A stretch of DNA of 64,000 nucleotides from Neopestalotiopsis rosae. Its lineage: Eukaryota; Ascomycota; Sordariomycetes; Amphisphaeriales; Sporocadaceae. Below are positions 21,661 to 33,427 of this stretch, in pieces. The notes beneath the pieces are model-generated. The model worked only from the letters and a program-made list of their open reading frames with translations. It ran no database searches and was not told the origin of the DNA. Within the stretch, counting starts at the first letter, position 1. Each line of letters opens with the position of its first letter. Made by a program: the position numbers and the translations under genes. The stretch is taken from assembly GCA_023078685.1 (NCBI GenBank), contig JALGAS010000004.1:1054001-1118000 (forward strand). Reading direction: 5' to 3'.

Positions 21661-23434
21661 ATGAACAGCGACCCCGAGAAACAGTCATCGCACGACTTTG
21701 AGCTTTCGCGAAATGATACGAACCCGAATGGTCGTGAGTTGCACAAGGGCCTCGAAGGCCGTCATGTCACGATGATTGCGCTAGGCGGATCCCTTGGTAC
21801 TGGCCTCCTCATTGGAACGTACGTACGCTATGGGTTCTTCCTGCGCTCGAAATCACAGCCTCCTAATTTTTCTTCGCAGTGGTTCCGCCCTCGTCAAGAC
21901 TGGCCCAGCAGGTATCTTGATTGACTACTCGATCGTCGGCTGCCTCGTATTTCTCATCATGGCTGCTCTGGGCGAGATGATATCGTATATGCCACTCTCC
22001 CAAGGCTTCGGTGGTTACGCTACTCGCCTTGTTGACCCGGCCCTCGGCTTCGCGACCGGATACTGCTATTTCTTCAAGTACCTTCTTGCGACACCGAATC
22101 AGCTCTCGGCTTTGGCTTTGATCGTCAAATATTGGGTCGGCGACCGTGTTTCCCCCGCTGTCTTCATCACCATTGTCCTGGTCCTTATACTGTTGATCAA
22201 CAGCATCAGTGTAAAGACCTTTGGAGAATTCGAATTTTGGCTCTCGTCGCTAAAGGTGGTCATCATCCTTGGTGTTATTCTGCTGCTACTGATTCTTGCC
22301 GCCGGCGGGGGTCCGACTGGAGACCGCCCTGGCTTCCGCTACTGGAGCGATCCCGGCGCTTTTGCCGAGTACAAGGTTGACGGAGCGAAGGGACGTTTCC
22401 TCGGGCTTTGGAGTGCATTGGCAACCGCCGTTTATGCCTTTTCAGGTACCGAGCTCGTCGGAGTCACCGTCGGCGAGGCCAAGAACCCGCGCTTGAACAT
22501 GCCAAAGGCAGTGCGCATGACCTTCTTTCGCATTCTCTTCTTCTACATCATTTCCGTCTTTCTGTTAGGTATGGTCGTTCCATACGACTCTACTGATCTG
22601 GCTTTTGCTGTGGGATCCAAGACTTCGGCAGCTGCCTCGCCCTTTGTAGTGGCGATCAAATTGGCAAACATCACTGGTCTTGATCACGTAGTCAACGCCT
22701 GTTTGCTGGTCTTTGTTTTCTCAGCTGCCAACTCGGATATTTACATTGCTTCTCGAACACTCTATGGCATCGCCGCCGACGGCAAGGCACCGCGTGTCTT
22801 CACCTTTACCTCCAAGAACGGCGTACCGATTGTTGCTTTGGGCGTATGTGGCGCTTTTTGCTGCCTGGCTTATATGTCGGTGGCCACGAGTGGTGCTACA
22901 GTCTTTGGGTACTTGACTAATGTCGTTACAATCTTTGGTATGTATTCGGTCTTACTTCTCGGTGTAACCAGTACACTCAACTGATTCATCACAGGCCTCT
23001 TGACCTGGGTTTCTATCCTCGTTACTCACATTTGTTTCCGCCGTGCTCGAAACGCTCAACAAATCGATGCTGCTTACATACCCTTCGAAGCGCCTTTCGG
23101 TACCGCCGGTTCCTACATCGCACTGGTCCTTTTGATTATCATAATTTTGACGAAGGGCGCCGATGTATTTGTCGGGAAATTTGATTACAAAAACTTCGTG
23201 GTCGGGTACATTGGAATTCCGGTATATCTCATTTGCATCTTTGGTTACAAGCTGGTCAAGCAGTCCAGTCGCGTCACAGCGGCAACGGCAGATCTGGTGA
23301 CTGGCGTGCCGAGCATCACGGTAGCAGAGGAACGTGCACAATTTGAAGCCGACAGGAAGGAGAGAGAGGACGCGAGTCCTCACTCCGGTACGCTGGTCCG
23401 GCTCTACAGAAGGACTTTCGCGTATCTGTTTTAG
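21661..23434 (+). CDS. Amino-acid permease (APC superfamily, fungal YAT type), 551 aa
   Basis: Three exons (21661-21818, 21880-22937, 22995-23434) give 551 residues. The N-terminal tail is hydrophilic (about 40 residues) and ends in LHKGLEGRHVTMIALGGSLGTGLLIGTG, the highly conserved first transmembrane segment of yeast-type amino-acid transporters. Further blocks are GEMISYMPL, the long YFFKYLLATPNQ segment, AFSGTELVGVTVGEAKNPR (typical of the sixth helix region) and SAANSDIYIASRTLYGIAADGKAP, all diagnostic of the AAT/YAT family. About twelve membrane helices are evident. It should be a plasma-membrane proton symporter for amino acids; specificity cannot be read from sequence. It is convergent with the O-methyltransferase gene. 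Confidence 0.92.
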
Positions 23435-23663
23435 TCGGCAACAAAGGGAAAGGAAGTCCTCAAGAGCAAAAAACAATATTTCCGATACTGTTAATGATCC
23501 ATGATTTTATCCGGCAGTCTAGTCTTGTTGCCATGTCTAGCTCGTCTAATGCACGAAGCCTTTTCCATAGTATTCCAACCACATCAATAAGAAAGCGCTG
23601 ATCAACGCCATTTCCAACAATGCATCGCATGATAGCATTCACTTGCCAAGTAATACTGCTCAT

Positions 23664-24984
23664 TCAAGCAAGCTCTGCCTCAATCACGCTCTCTACTGCC
23701 CGGAAATGCCGAAATATACCCACAACTTTGAATCCGGCCTTGGCCAGCAGCTCCTTCCAGTGCCCTTCGGTCCTTTCTAGGCCCGAAACAATATTCATGA
23801 GCTGCAAATCAAGCGTTGTCATCAGATTACTGGCTTCCTGCTGGGGAAGTACAATCTCGTAAATCAGCAGCTTGGAGTAACCTCTGGTCATGGCTGCGGC
23901 CGCATTCTGAAGAATGCGCACGCATTCAGCATCAGGCCAGTCATGACAAACAGCATGAAAGAAGTAAGCCCGGGCGCCGATCAGAGTCTGTGGCGTAAAG
24001 AAATCGTACGCCAGTTTGCGGATGCGCGAGTCCAGGCGCTCAATGTCGGCGGCAACCACCTTGGGCAAGTCTTGCACAAACAGCGCATCCGCGGGTAGAT
24101 CGGGATGGCGCGCAAGAAGCTGGGCCGTGTCGAGCCCGTGCAGCCCGCCAACGTCGACGAACAGTGGCTTGTTAGTCAAGTTGGCGCCCTCAAGAAGCCG
24201 TCGCGTGTCGTACACTTCGGTCCAAGGCATCTTGTGGTTCCGCAGCGCCGTCATCAGGCCCTCAAAACTATCGGCCTTTGCAGGCTCTCGTTGGCACAAG
24301 CTGAAGAAGTCGACTCCATTGACATCGGTGTAATTATCCGCCTTCTTAGTGTCAAGCGGCTCCTGATAGTCATTCTTCTCCAGGAGTCTCGGAAGGTTGA
24401 CGCCTGTAATGATAGAGTGGTCGGTCCTATTCAATGGTAAGCCTGTCATCCTTCTCAACCCGACTGGGGTCTAATTAAAGAGACATGCCCAAAATCAAGA
24501 ATATGATGCAAGTGTGAAGCTTCATGGCCGAGGGCTAGTGAAAACGCCGTGGGTCTCCACTTATCGATTCCAGTCTCTTCTATCACATTCAACGCTGCGC
24601 AATGTTTTAGGAGGCGGCCTTTTATCCAGACTTGAAATCAGTATAGAGTTTCCAGTAGGGGCCTGTGAGGAGAGTCCTACGCAGCAAATTGATATCGGCC
24701 TTCGCCTGGTGCTGACAAAGGGAAACAATCTGTTCCAGACTTTGCTCAACGGGCGGCTCATGTTCCTGGCATAGCCGGAACCAAGCGGACCAGAGCCCCA
24801 GGTTACGCAACGTCTGCAGGGCAGCAATAAGCACGGGCGTCTCAAATGTCAACGTCCAACCGCGCTCGAAGGGGGTCTCGATGCGACTCAGCAAGCGCCG
24901 GGCCGCTTCCTTAGCAGCGTAACGATCTGTATCATTGACAAACGACTCAAGCTGGATCGAATCCAGGGCTGCGGCTGCATTCAT
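23664..24984 (-). CDS. SAM-dependent O-methyltransferase (COMT-like), 398 aa
   Basis: Three exons (24681-24984, 24489-24618, 23664-24426) give 398 residues. The C-terminal half is a class I O-methyltransferase: the SAM motif FVDVGGLHG near residue 234, FVQDLP, then HAVCHDWPDAECVRIL with the expected catalytic His at about 306, and LLIYEIVLP. The N-terminal half matches the dimerisation winged-helix part (RRLLKHCAALNVIEETG). No GT donor fits the second intron. A GC-AG intron (24427-24488, donor GCATGT) gives the correct frame and family spacing, and the total is then divisible by three. An ATG at 25084-25086 would add 34 hydrophobic residues; I prefer 24984 because it matches the family start. 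Such enzymes methylate hydroxyls of small aromatic metabolites. The substrate is unknown. Confidence 0.82.
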
Positions 24985-25086
24985 GACCGGTGTAGATATC
25001 GGTGTGGATAGCCTAGGATGAGACTTTTTTATCTGTGCGATGGAAGGGATCCCAACAGCAACGAGAACGAGCGTGATCAGGGACAT

Positions 25087-25955
25087 TCAAATACACGAGA
25101 TTATCGCACTTTCAGTATCAGATCCCGGATGCCAGGTCGTAGCTTCCGCTGCCTCGGCCTGCAGGCGGAATTGAGATGTGGGGTGCCCCAAGGGTGCTGG
25201 TCTTCTATAAGATGCAATATGCATATGGGCGGCGCAGAAGTGGAGGCAAACATACTCCCTGTAAGGCTGTTGGCCACACAGCAGAGGTTCCGGAATCGAG
25301 CATCCTGGCTCCCCGTAAGCGGCCCTCGTGCCATGTTATGCGAACGATAACCAAGGGTGCGAAAGTTGTGGAGGTACACAGCGAAAGGGAGACAATTAAT
25401 CACACGGAAGAAAAGACCCAGAAACAGCTCCACACCGCCACCTACAGGAGACAGAAATTATACGTCGTGCAGCGAAGGCTTCAAGGCGAGCTCAGGCCAA
25501 AGAGAAGATCTTCCAGGTTTAGAACTACAAACGGTGTCTGGAAATCCCACCTTCCAAGGATCAAAATGCATTGAGCAGGGTTCCTTGTTGTGCGCAGGAC
25601 CAACATCAATGTTTGCTTCCAGTCTCCACTGTAACTTCGATCTTCTGGTTGGTCGATCAGACTCAAACCCACTCATCATCTATCTTTTCCTATTTCTCTC
25701 ATCATAGCCCATGTCGCTTGAACTTCGCAATGGCAATTGCTATACTGAAGAGTCATGCATGATCACAAGCGAAGTTGGTGACAAGGCTACTTAGGTATAT
25801 ATTATCCCAGCTTGTACGAATTATCTATGTCAAAGGCCCCCTGACGTCAAACCGAGGGCTAAGCAATAAAGTGAAGGGGAAGCCCCAGGCATATTCGGAT
25901 TTACAAAAACATGCTTAGATTAGTTCGCATCGAATACTTTTTGCAATAAAGAACA
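25087..25955. other. Intergenic region between divergent genes
   Basis: The promoter region for the methyltransferase and the PTH11-like gene. No coding sequence with conserved features was found. Confidence 0.4.
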
Positions 25956-27332
25956 ATGATCGACAACGCATTGGTAGAATGCCGTGCGGAATACACAGTC
26001 GGTACTCTTATATTTGTATTGAGATGGTTCGCGCAATGGCGGGTACGCGGGACGTTCAGCTGGTCCTGGATTGACTGGTTCTCAATCTCTGCCTGGTTCT
26101 GGTTTACCAGTCTTTATATTGAACTCGAGGTCATTGGTAGGCTGTTTTCAATTGTGTGAGTAACATACATCGCAGAGTACTGACATGATCCAAAAAAGGT
26201 GTATTAGGGGCTCCTGTGGGGTTCACCCAAGAAATGCGCGAAGCCTTGACACCCGAGCAGCGAGTTTCCTACGAGGCGGGCGCGAAGATCATGTTTTCGT
26301 GCTTCTTCATCCTAATCTTCCTGGTATGGAGCTTGAAAGGCTGTCTGATTTTCTTGTTCCTGTCCTTGACGTAAGTTAGTCTTGGACCGCAGTCATTTAG
26401 GTGACCGCTAATAGAAATCCAGGCGCGACACAAAGTTATATCGCTATGTACAAGTTGTAGGCATTATCACCGCCGTGGCTTGCCTCATGGCGACTATAAC
26501 ACAGGCGACGCATTGCCTGCCTTACCATCGAAACTGGTAAATCCTACCTGATCCTGGCAGTAAGTCGTACTCATTACAGATCATGTGCAAGAGTCAGCTA
26601 ACCCAGATGTAGGAGAGTGTTCGACTGGCTACACAACGAATATCGTCATCGCCACTGGCAACGTGCTGTGAGAACCCGTACTGGCTTTAAGCTGGAGACT
26701 TAGTATGAGCAGCTAACATCAATAGTACCGACGTGCTGTTATTGGCTGTTCCCTTTTTGATGCTACGCGATGTGTCAATGAAGATTTGGCGGTAAGTGGC
26801 TACTAAAAATTGAGCACGGTTATAGCTGACGCTTTACGCTTCAAGAAAACTACAGATAGGATTTTTGCTATCATTAGGTCTATTCGTCATCGCAATGGCC
26901 GTAACAAGATGCATTCTCTCAATCGGAGATACTGCAGCTGTCGCATTGGCATCTAGTTGGGCTCAACGAGAAGCCGTAAGCACTTACCGTCATCACCGTA
27001 GACTTTGATCAGTCTATTCACACCTTCTAACATGGGAACAACAGCTCGTGGCTATTTTTGCCGTCAATGCACCGCTCATCAACCCGATCCTCAGCATGGA
27101 CTTTTGGAGGACCACGAAACGATCATCGCGAGATACCCCCGCCGACAACTCGGAACCCGTATCGCATCAAAAAGGACAAATTATCAAGGGGAAGTTCAAC
27201 AACTTTACGATATACAAAATGACAAACTTTGAGAACACGAGTAGGGAAAGTACGGCGGATCTGGTTGACACGACAGATGTGACTACAGAATGGACGCCAC
27301 ATACCGTGCAGACGAAAGTCAGCACAGGGTAA
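25956..27332 (+). pseudogene. PTH11/rhodopsin-like membrane protein gene with one in-frame stop
   Basis: Seven exons (25956-26136, 26199-26370, 26423-26559, 26613-26667, 26726-26791, 26846-26975, 27045-27332) join to 343 codons. The product resembles the fungal seven-helix rhodopsin-like domain found in PTH11-type putative G-protein-coupled receptors. Visible are the RNW...LPDPG loop followed by ECSTGY, the family-typical TDVLLLAVPFLMLRD helix, the KIWRKLQIGFLLSLGLFV segment, and a polar C-terminal tail after FWRTTKRSSRD. Codon 157 is TAA (26538-26540), directly after RNW where this family usually has glutamine, so one C-to-T change explains it. No alternative splice I tried removes the stop and keeps the downstream frame. 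It is either a fresh pseudogene or an allele. All splice sites are still intact. Confidence 0.7.
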
Positions 27333-28168
27333 AGGATATCTGTCATGTTGGAGTACACTATGATACTTGAAGAAGATGCTTGAGATGAAATTGATCAATG
27401 CGTCTATGTGGAAAATCAAAGCAATGACCCTCACTATATGTTTCAATGGGTATGTGATTGCTAGACGTTTGACAACTCTTGGCGTGGCGCATGGAGAAGG
27501 GCTGGCGGTATGGCGTTGTGGAGTGTCTATGGGAGGTGTCTGACGAGCCGGATGGCGTTCACAGTGATATACTAGTAAAGACCACAATGCATTGAAGGAT
27601 AGGTGATATCGATATGACGAGATGGCTGCTTGATCAAGGCATAGATGTGACATGGGCCCGGGGACCGAAAGTTGAGAATAAGGACCCGAGGGATAGGGCG
27701 GAGCAACAGTCTGCAGGTGTCCGGCCCACTCAATTCGAGCGCTATTTTGCGCTTCCAGGGCTGGGAACGCCGAGTTCGCGCACTTTCTGCCGGAACGAGG
27801 GGCATCGCCTCAAATCTCGGGCAGTGTTGGGGGATGCCTCCGAGAGATGAGGTTAGGGGATGGCTTCCCAGAGACGTTCTGCATACTAGATGAGGACTCA
27901 AGCATATAAAGATTCAACTCAAACTTATTTCATGACCATGGTTTGATCAGCAGACAAGCATGGGCAGACACCAAATTTCGAAGAATAACGCGACCCTATT
28001 GCCATACCCATCACTGGCTCCTTTGGTAAACCACTATAGAGCGCACCCTGGGAGTTCCTGAAGTCTTATATCGTAGCGTAGACGCGCACTAACTTAGGCG
28101 TCAAGTATCCTACGCCGCAAAGATAAACACTCTGAGCAACGTCTATCTGGTTTGACTGTCAAAACCCG
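27333..28168. other. Intergenic, convergent 3' ends
   Basis: The 3' flanks of the PTH11-like and NACHT-ankyrin genes. No gene or RNA is supported. Confidence 0.4.
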
Positions 28169-31100
28169 TCATGTACATCGCTTGTGAGGATTGTGGATAT
28201 TCGTGACTGTAAAGCTGGTGTTCTCTGAAGCGCTCAGTACGCTTTTCAACCAGGCGGCCAATTTTCCGATAAATCCACTGCTCGGCCTGGAGACATCGTC
28301 AATTTTATGCACCTGTACACGTTTTCTAAAGTTTTGACAAACATTGCAGTACTTGAAAATCAGCCAACCGAAAAATATGATCAGCAGGGATACTGATAAA
28401 AAAAGAAGGTACCAGCGCCAGTCGGGGTTGTTGGCAAGGATGTCCACGTTCATCCCAAAGATGCTCTGGTCTGGTTAGTCTGGGTGCTACTCAGTGGTCC
28501 TTGACACTACAATATGGAGGCGTAACTCACGGACACAAACATGGCTGGGAGAAAAATGAACTGCTCTCGGTCAGTAAGGCTCACTAAAATGGTTCACATC
28601 GAGTAAAGATTTCCTCACTGTTATCCAGCTCAATCGCTTCATACTAGCTGACATGGATGTCGACTCTCGAGCTTCCCTAATGGATACGAGGTTAAACTCC
28701 TGACAAATGTTAGCTCATCGACATGGTGTTTCTAAATTGGCGTCGACTTGCGATTTGGATGACATTCTGCGACAATTGATCAAGTGCATCGAGTTGTTGG
28801 CCAATAGCTCGGGCAAGATTGCGAATGATTCCTGCAGATTCTTCGAGGCGATCCTTGTGGAATAGAGTACAATACTGCTTGTGGAACGAGTCTGCTGATT
28901 CAACTTGCTCGTTTAGGCTTTCGCGTAGGTAGGATAACCCGTGGGCGCTCGTGAGCAGATCGTTGATTAGTCCGAGATCTGTTCCTCTTGCTCTGAAGAC
29001 TCTTTGTCGCTAAGACGAGGCGCAAGTTAGTAATGATCAAGTGAGGATAGTAATATAGTCGGGAAATATGCGCACCAATTCAGTCAACCGCTTGTTTGCC
29101 TGAGTGCACGTATGTTTCCAGTCGAGAGTTATTTGATCCAGCAGCCTTTCGAAGAAGTCTAGTCCACTTTCTGGAACAGACCCTAAGGGCAATGTAGTTC
29201 GGTGTTCGACTGTATTCCATTTATTGAAAGGGGACTTTGAGGCTTTTTGCAGGGTCCACTCGATTGAGTAGGACCATTGATTGTTGCTCAAATATCCTGT
29301 CTCTTTTACAGGTGAATACCAAGCCTCGACGTGGTACATCTTGTGTCCGACCTTGTCCATCGAGCTCGAAAACACCAGGCCGCTGGCCTTGCGTACCGAC
29401 CGCGACTCAAGGAATGTGTTCGGAGTCACACTATCAAGATTCAGTGCCGATCTGGGCAGGTGAGTTCGTTACTTACAGGAGGCTCCGTCTCATCTCGGGT
29501 TGGGATATCTGGGGCCACGGAGGGGTTTCGTTGAGTGGATAAAATGAAATTGATTTTTGCCCATTCAAATCTTGCGTCATAATCATGTGTCCTCTGTGCT
29601 TCCGAAACGCAGAAGTCCATTGACTGGCTGAGATCATGGTCGTCGGCGAACCAGCTCGTAGTAGTTCATGAATTGATTCGCAATCAGCTATTTGTACAGC
29701 GTGCTGCAGCGGCGTCAAACCATCAACATCTGCCAAACTCACATCGGCCTTGTTCTTAATTAGCAGTTGCAGCACTGATATCGCCTGGTTGATGACTGAA
29801 AGGATGATGAGGCTTCGGCCGTGTCGGTCTACTGTGTTGACATTGAAACCTTTCTCAAGCAGCGACTGAAGTTCTTCGTGTCGTCCATGTCTCACAAGAA
29901 AACATAGGGTCTTTTCTGAACCTTGCTGTAGTAAGCGTACAGTTTTATTGTGTCCATTCTCCAAGGCCAACATCAAAGCAGTGTTCTGATTGTGGTCGAA
30001 TATTCCTGGATCAACTCCTTCATCCAACAGTATCTTGCATAATGCATCTGATCCATTCTGGGCAGCGATGTGCAAGGTGGTCTGACCGCTTTTGTCTTGC
30101 AACTTGACGCTACATCCTGCAGAAAGCAAACATGATGTTGCTTGTTCGTGTCCTCGAGCACACGCCCAGAACAACGGTGTTCGGCCGTCCGTATCTGCAG
30201 AGTCGACATTGACTAAGCCTGTGTTGATTAGACAGCTCATGGCACCTACCCAACCTTCTGCTGCAGCCCATGACAAGGGTGTCCGTCTCCGACAGTCAGA
30301 AGAATCAGGGTCGATTTGACTCCACCCTAAGAGTCGTTGTACGAAGTCAATGTAGTCTGCTTCGGACATAATGGAGAGTACGTCGCGACCAAGGTGATCC
30401 TTCGTGTCTACTCGGATTCCTTCAAGAGAAAGTAAGACTTTTATCACGTCGTAATGTCGGTCGTACGCGGCAGATAAAAGCGGTGTTCGACCCGCGTTGC
30501 ATTGAGCGTTTATGTCCGCTTTGTGTTCGTCTACTAGAGCTTTGATGATTTTTTTCTCGCCACAGTCACATGCATGAAATAGCGCTGTTCTGCCCAAGTC
30601 ATTTTTCCAATAGCAGAGTTGCGGAGACGTATTGAGGATCATCCGAGTTAGGTCAAGGTCTCCATTTTTGATGGCGACAAGCAGAATCTCTTCCCAAGAC
30701 ACTTCGCCAAATCGCTCACGCGATTCACGCTGGAGTAGTAACAGTATGGTATCTAGTCGTTTATCCCTGACAGCCCAGCGGTAAACATCTGTAGAGGGTA
30801 CAAAGGTTGGGTCGAGTCTGAGGAGTTGCAAAGTCTCCTCGAAGCGATTCTGCTGAACCAAGGACTGCGAAGTCTCATGTATGTAAGTGCTCCATTCGTC
30901 CGAAGTGAGCAAGAGTTGTACAATGTCATGATGCTCCTTCTCAGCAGCGTAGTCGATGATGGTGGGTCTGATATTGTTTGAAACTTCCGCTCGAGCCCAT
31001 GTCATGAGAAGCAATCGGACAACCGTTTCGTTTCCTTTCGTTGCAGCGTCACTGAGTGCCTGCTTTTTGACATCGATGGGAAAAAATCGCGAAGAAGAGC

Positions 31101-33427
31101 AGCCGTGATGTCCAAGAAGCAATTTTACCACTGGTGTATGCCCTTGCACTGCAGCGTGTAGTAAGGCCATGCTTTGATAAATGTCTTGAGGATCGGCGGC
31201 AGGCGAAGTCTCGAGAAGTAGGCGGACTAGTCCTACATGGCCATGCTTTGCAGCGTATGCCAATGGTGTGTCAGGGTTGTTTTGTCGACACTTATATTTC
31301 GCTCCATTCTCAAGAAGAGACTGAACAAGAGTACTCTTTTTATGCTTCGAGTCGGAAGACGCTGTTGTAGACCCAAAGCTACTGGTATTGTGAGTGCCAA
31401 AAATACCGTGCCTTTGTGGCTCAGAGTCTTTCGAGGGTTGAGCTAGGCCAAAGACCGCACTCAAGTGTATGCTCCAAGAATATTTGGGTTTCCTTTGACT
31501 ATACCCGTGATCATTCCCACCTCGCCTCTCTGAGAATAAGGCTTGGCCAGAGGCCTCGACCATATAGCGATTCTGCAAGAACAGCCTTACTCGGTCAAGA
31601 TTCTCGGCGTGAATAGCGTGGTGGCCCCAGTGATTACTAGCGTAGTCGTAGAATGGGTAGGTAGCGAGCCGCTCTTCAAATTCGGCATCAGATTTGCATC
31701 TGCCACTACTAAATACGTTCAATGAAAGATAGGTGACGCATGTACTCGTGAGCGTAGTTGCCGGGTTTGGGATGAACGTTTCTTTCCGAGGGTCGGAGTT
31801 CGCAAAATACTCTGCTGCTTTACTATGCACTAGTCGAACAAGATTGGACTCTTGGTCAATGGCAAGCAATCCACAGCAGCTTGACACAATGTCTTCAATG
31901 GTAGGCATCCTGTTTCTGGGCGGCTGCGTTTCATCAAATTGAGTACTCAGTGCGTGTTGGAGCTCTGTCCACGTCAAAGATCTCTTGGCGTATAGAACCC
32001 AGCTTAGGGTTTTGATAGCCAAATCTCTTTGACTGTGATGTTGGTCGCAAATGCGTTGCCATGTATATTTATAGATAGACTCTATTTCAAGAGATTTCTT
32101 TAGCGCTTGATAGATATGTGAATCGATGTTCCTCGAATCTGTCGTCATTCTCAGCGTATGCGTCAAAGCTTTCACCCGCAAATTGGCGTGAACAAATCTA
32201 TCAATTGTCAGTGCGATCTTAATATTATGCCACAAATACTTACACTCCTTCGGCAGCTGGGACAATCTTATCCACAATTTCGTCCTCTCGGAGATTTCCA
32301 GAATGCACACGATCCAGCAACAGATGCATACTTTGTCTCACAGATTGTTCAATATCCTTATCCGACGCGCGAAATATTGTCAAGCGTTCGTCAAGAAACA
32401 TTTCCCGCGGATGTGGCATTGAACGTGAAGTCAAGAACATGTTCGCCCCAGTTTCAACCTGTAAACTGAGTATGAGGGACAAGATGTCCTCTTGGCAATC
32501 ATCTGGCGATTGATATTCGTTCAGAGCATCGATTACGATGAAAAGCCTAGAGAAGCACGACGCCACAGCGCAGAAAGCCTCCTGCACTTCATCGATTGCA
32601 GGACGGGTGCCTTCAGTTTCGTGTCGCTCGAGTAAATCCACGACAGGCTTGGGGGTCGTATGCATGTTGAGCACCAGCTGCCAAAGCATAGCAAGCACTA
32701 CATGATCAATGGATTGCTCCTTCGCTCGCGTGCCACTAAAATAGAAATAGCAGACTGCAACATCATTTGTTGAGACATGGATTTCTTGCAACGATGCAAT
32801 CACCGTCGATGCGAGCACGGATTTTCCAACACCAAGACTACCGTGGCAGAATAGTACTTTTCCTTCCGTGCTGATCCATGTCTGGTAATCTGATGAATCA
32901 AGAAACCACTGATAGGTATCAGTTGCGCGTCTGCTAATGTGGTCCGATTGTACCCCCGTGTTGTACTCATTGGGTACCAACCACTTAAGGACTTCGCAAT
33001 TCGGTTTGGTGGCTACATCCAGTTTAGATGTCAAAAGAGTGATGCGCTCTCGAATAGAAGCGATTTCGTCTTGTGCACGATCTGAGTCTTCAAGGGTGAA
33101 CTCAGTGTGCACCAATTCACATTCTAATTCAGACAATGCATGCTGACATTCGGTCTGGAGCTCTTCAAGGCTTTCGTTTTCGCTTTTCGTCAGAATGGCT
33201 TGTGCAGTATGGAAGTCAACATTGGCAAGCATGTCAATCAGGCTTCTGATCCTACGAAAAGTCTTGTTAGTAAGTCAAGTGGGATTTGGCAGCGTAACCC
33301 ACTCTTCATGAAACCCACTCATCCCCTGCAGCGTCTCTGGAAACTTGGTCTGCACTTTGACATGAACGCTATTGACTGTGTTGACAAGCGCCAACCACTC
33401 CCATTTGGCACTGACTTTGGATTCCAT
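28169..33427 (-). CDS. NACHT-ankyrin-CorA fusion protein (NLR-like), 1,631 aa
   Basis: Eight exons (33303-33427, 32244-33251, 29477-32197, 29076-29451, 28752-29009, 28619-28699, 28531-28560, 28169-28465) join to 1,632 codons with no stop. Residues 1-170 are helical with no domain I recognise. The NACHT NTPase has Walker A GSLGVGKS (about 179-186) and Walker B LFIVIDALNE (about 278-287). Ankyrin repeats run from about 665 to 1230, many with clear TPL-AA--GH signatures. The C-terminal 300 residues are CorA-like: a helical cytosolic part, EFNLVSIREARESTS, then a first membrane helix ending FGMNVDI, with the GMN motif of CorA magnesium channels at about 1537, and a second helix (WRWYLLFLSVSLLIIFFGW). 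The exon 5/6 intron is GC-AG with the ideal donor GCAAGT. The NACHT half implies nucleotide-switched oligomerisation and the tail implies membrane insertion; the combination suggests a ligand-triggered membrane effector. That function is inference. Confidence 0.83.

Noticed and set aside
24458..24984. Separate short genes at the methyltransferase locus
   Set aside because: A GC-AG intron joins the pieces into one 398-residue methyltransferase; splitting is an artefact of GT-only splicing.
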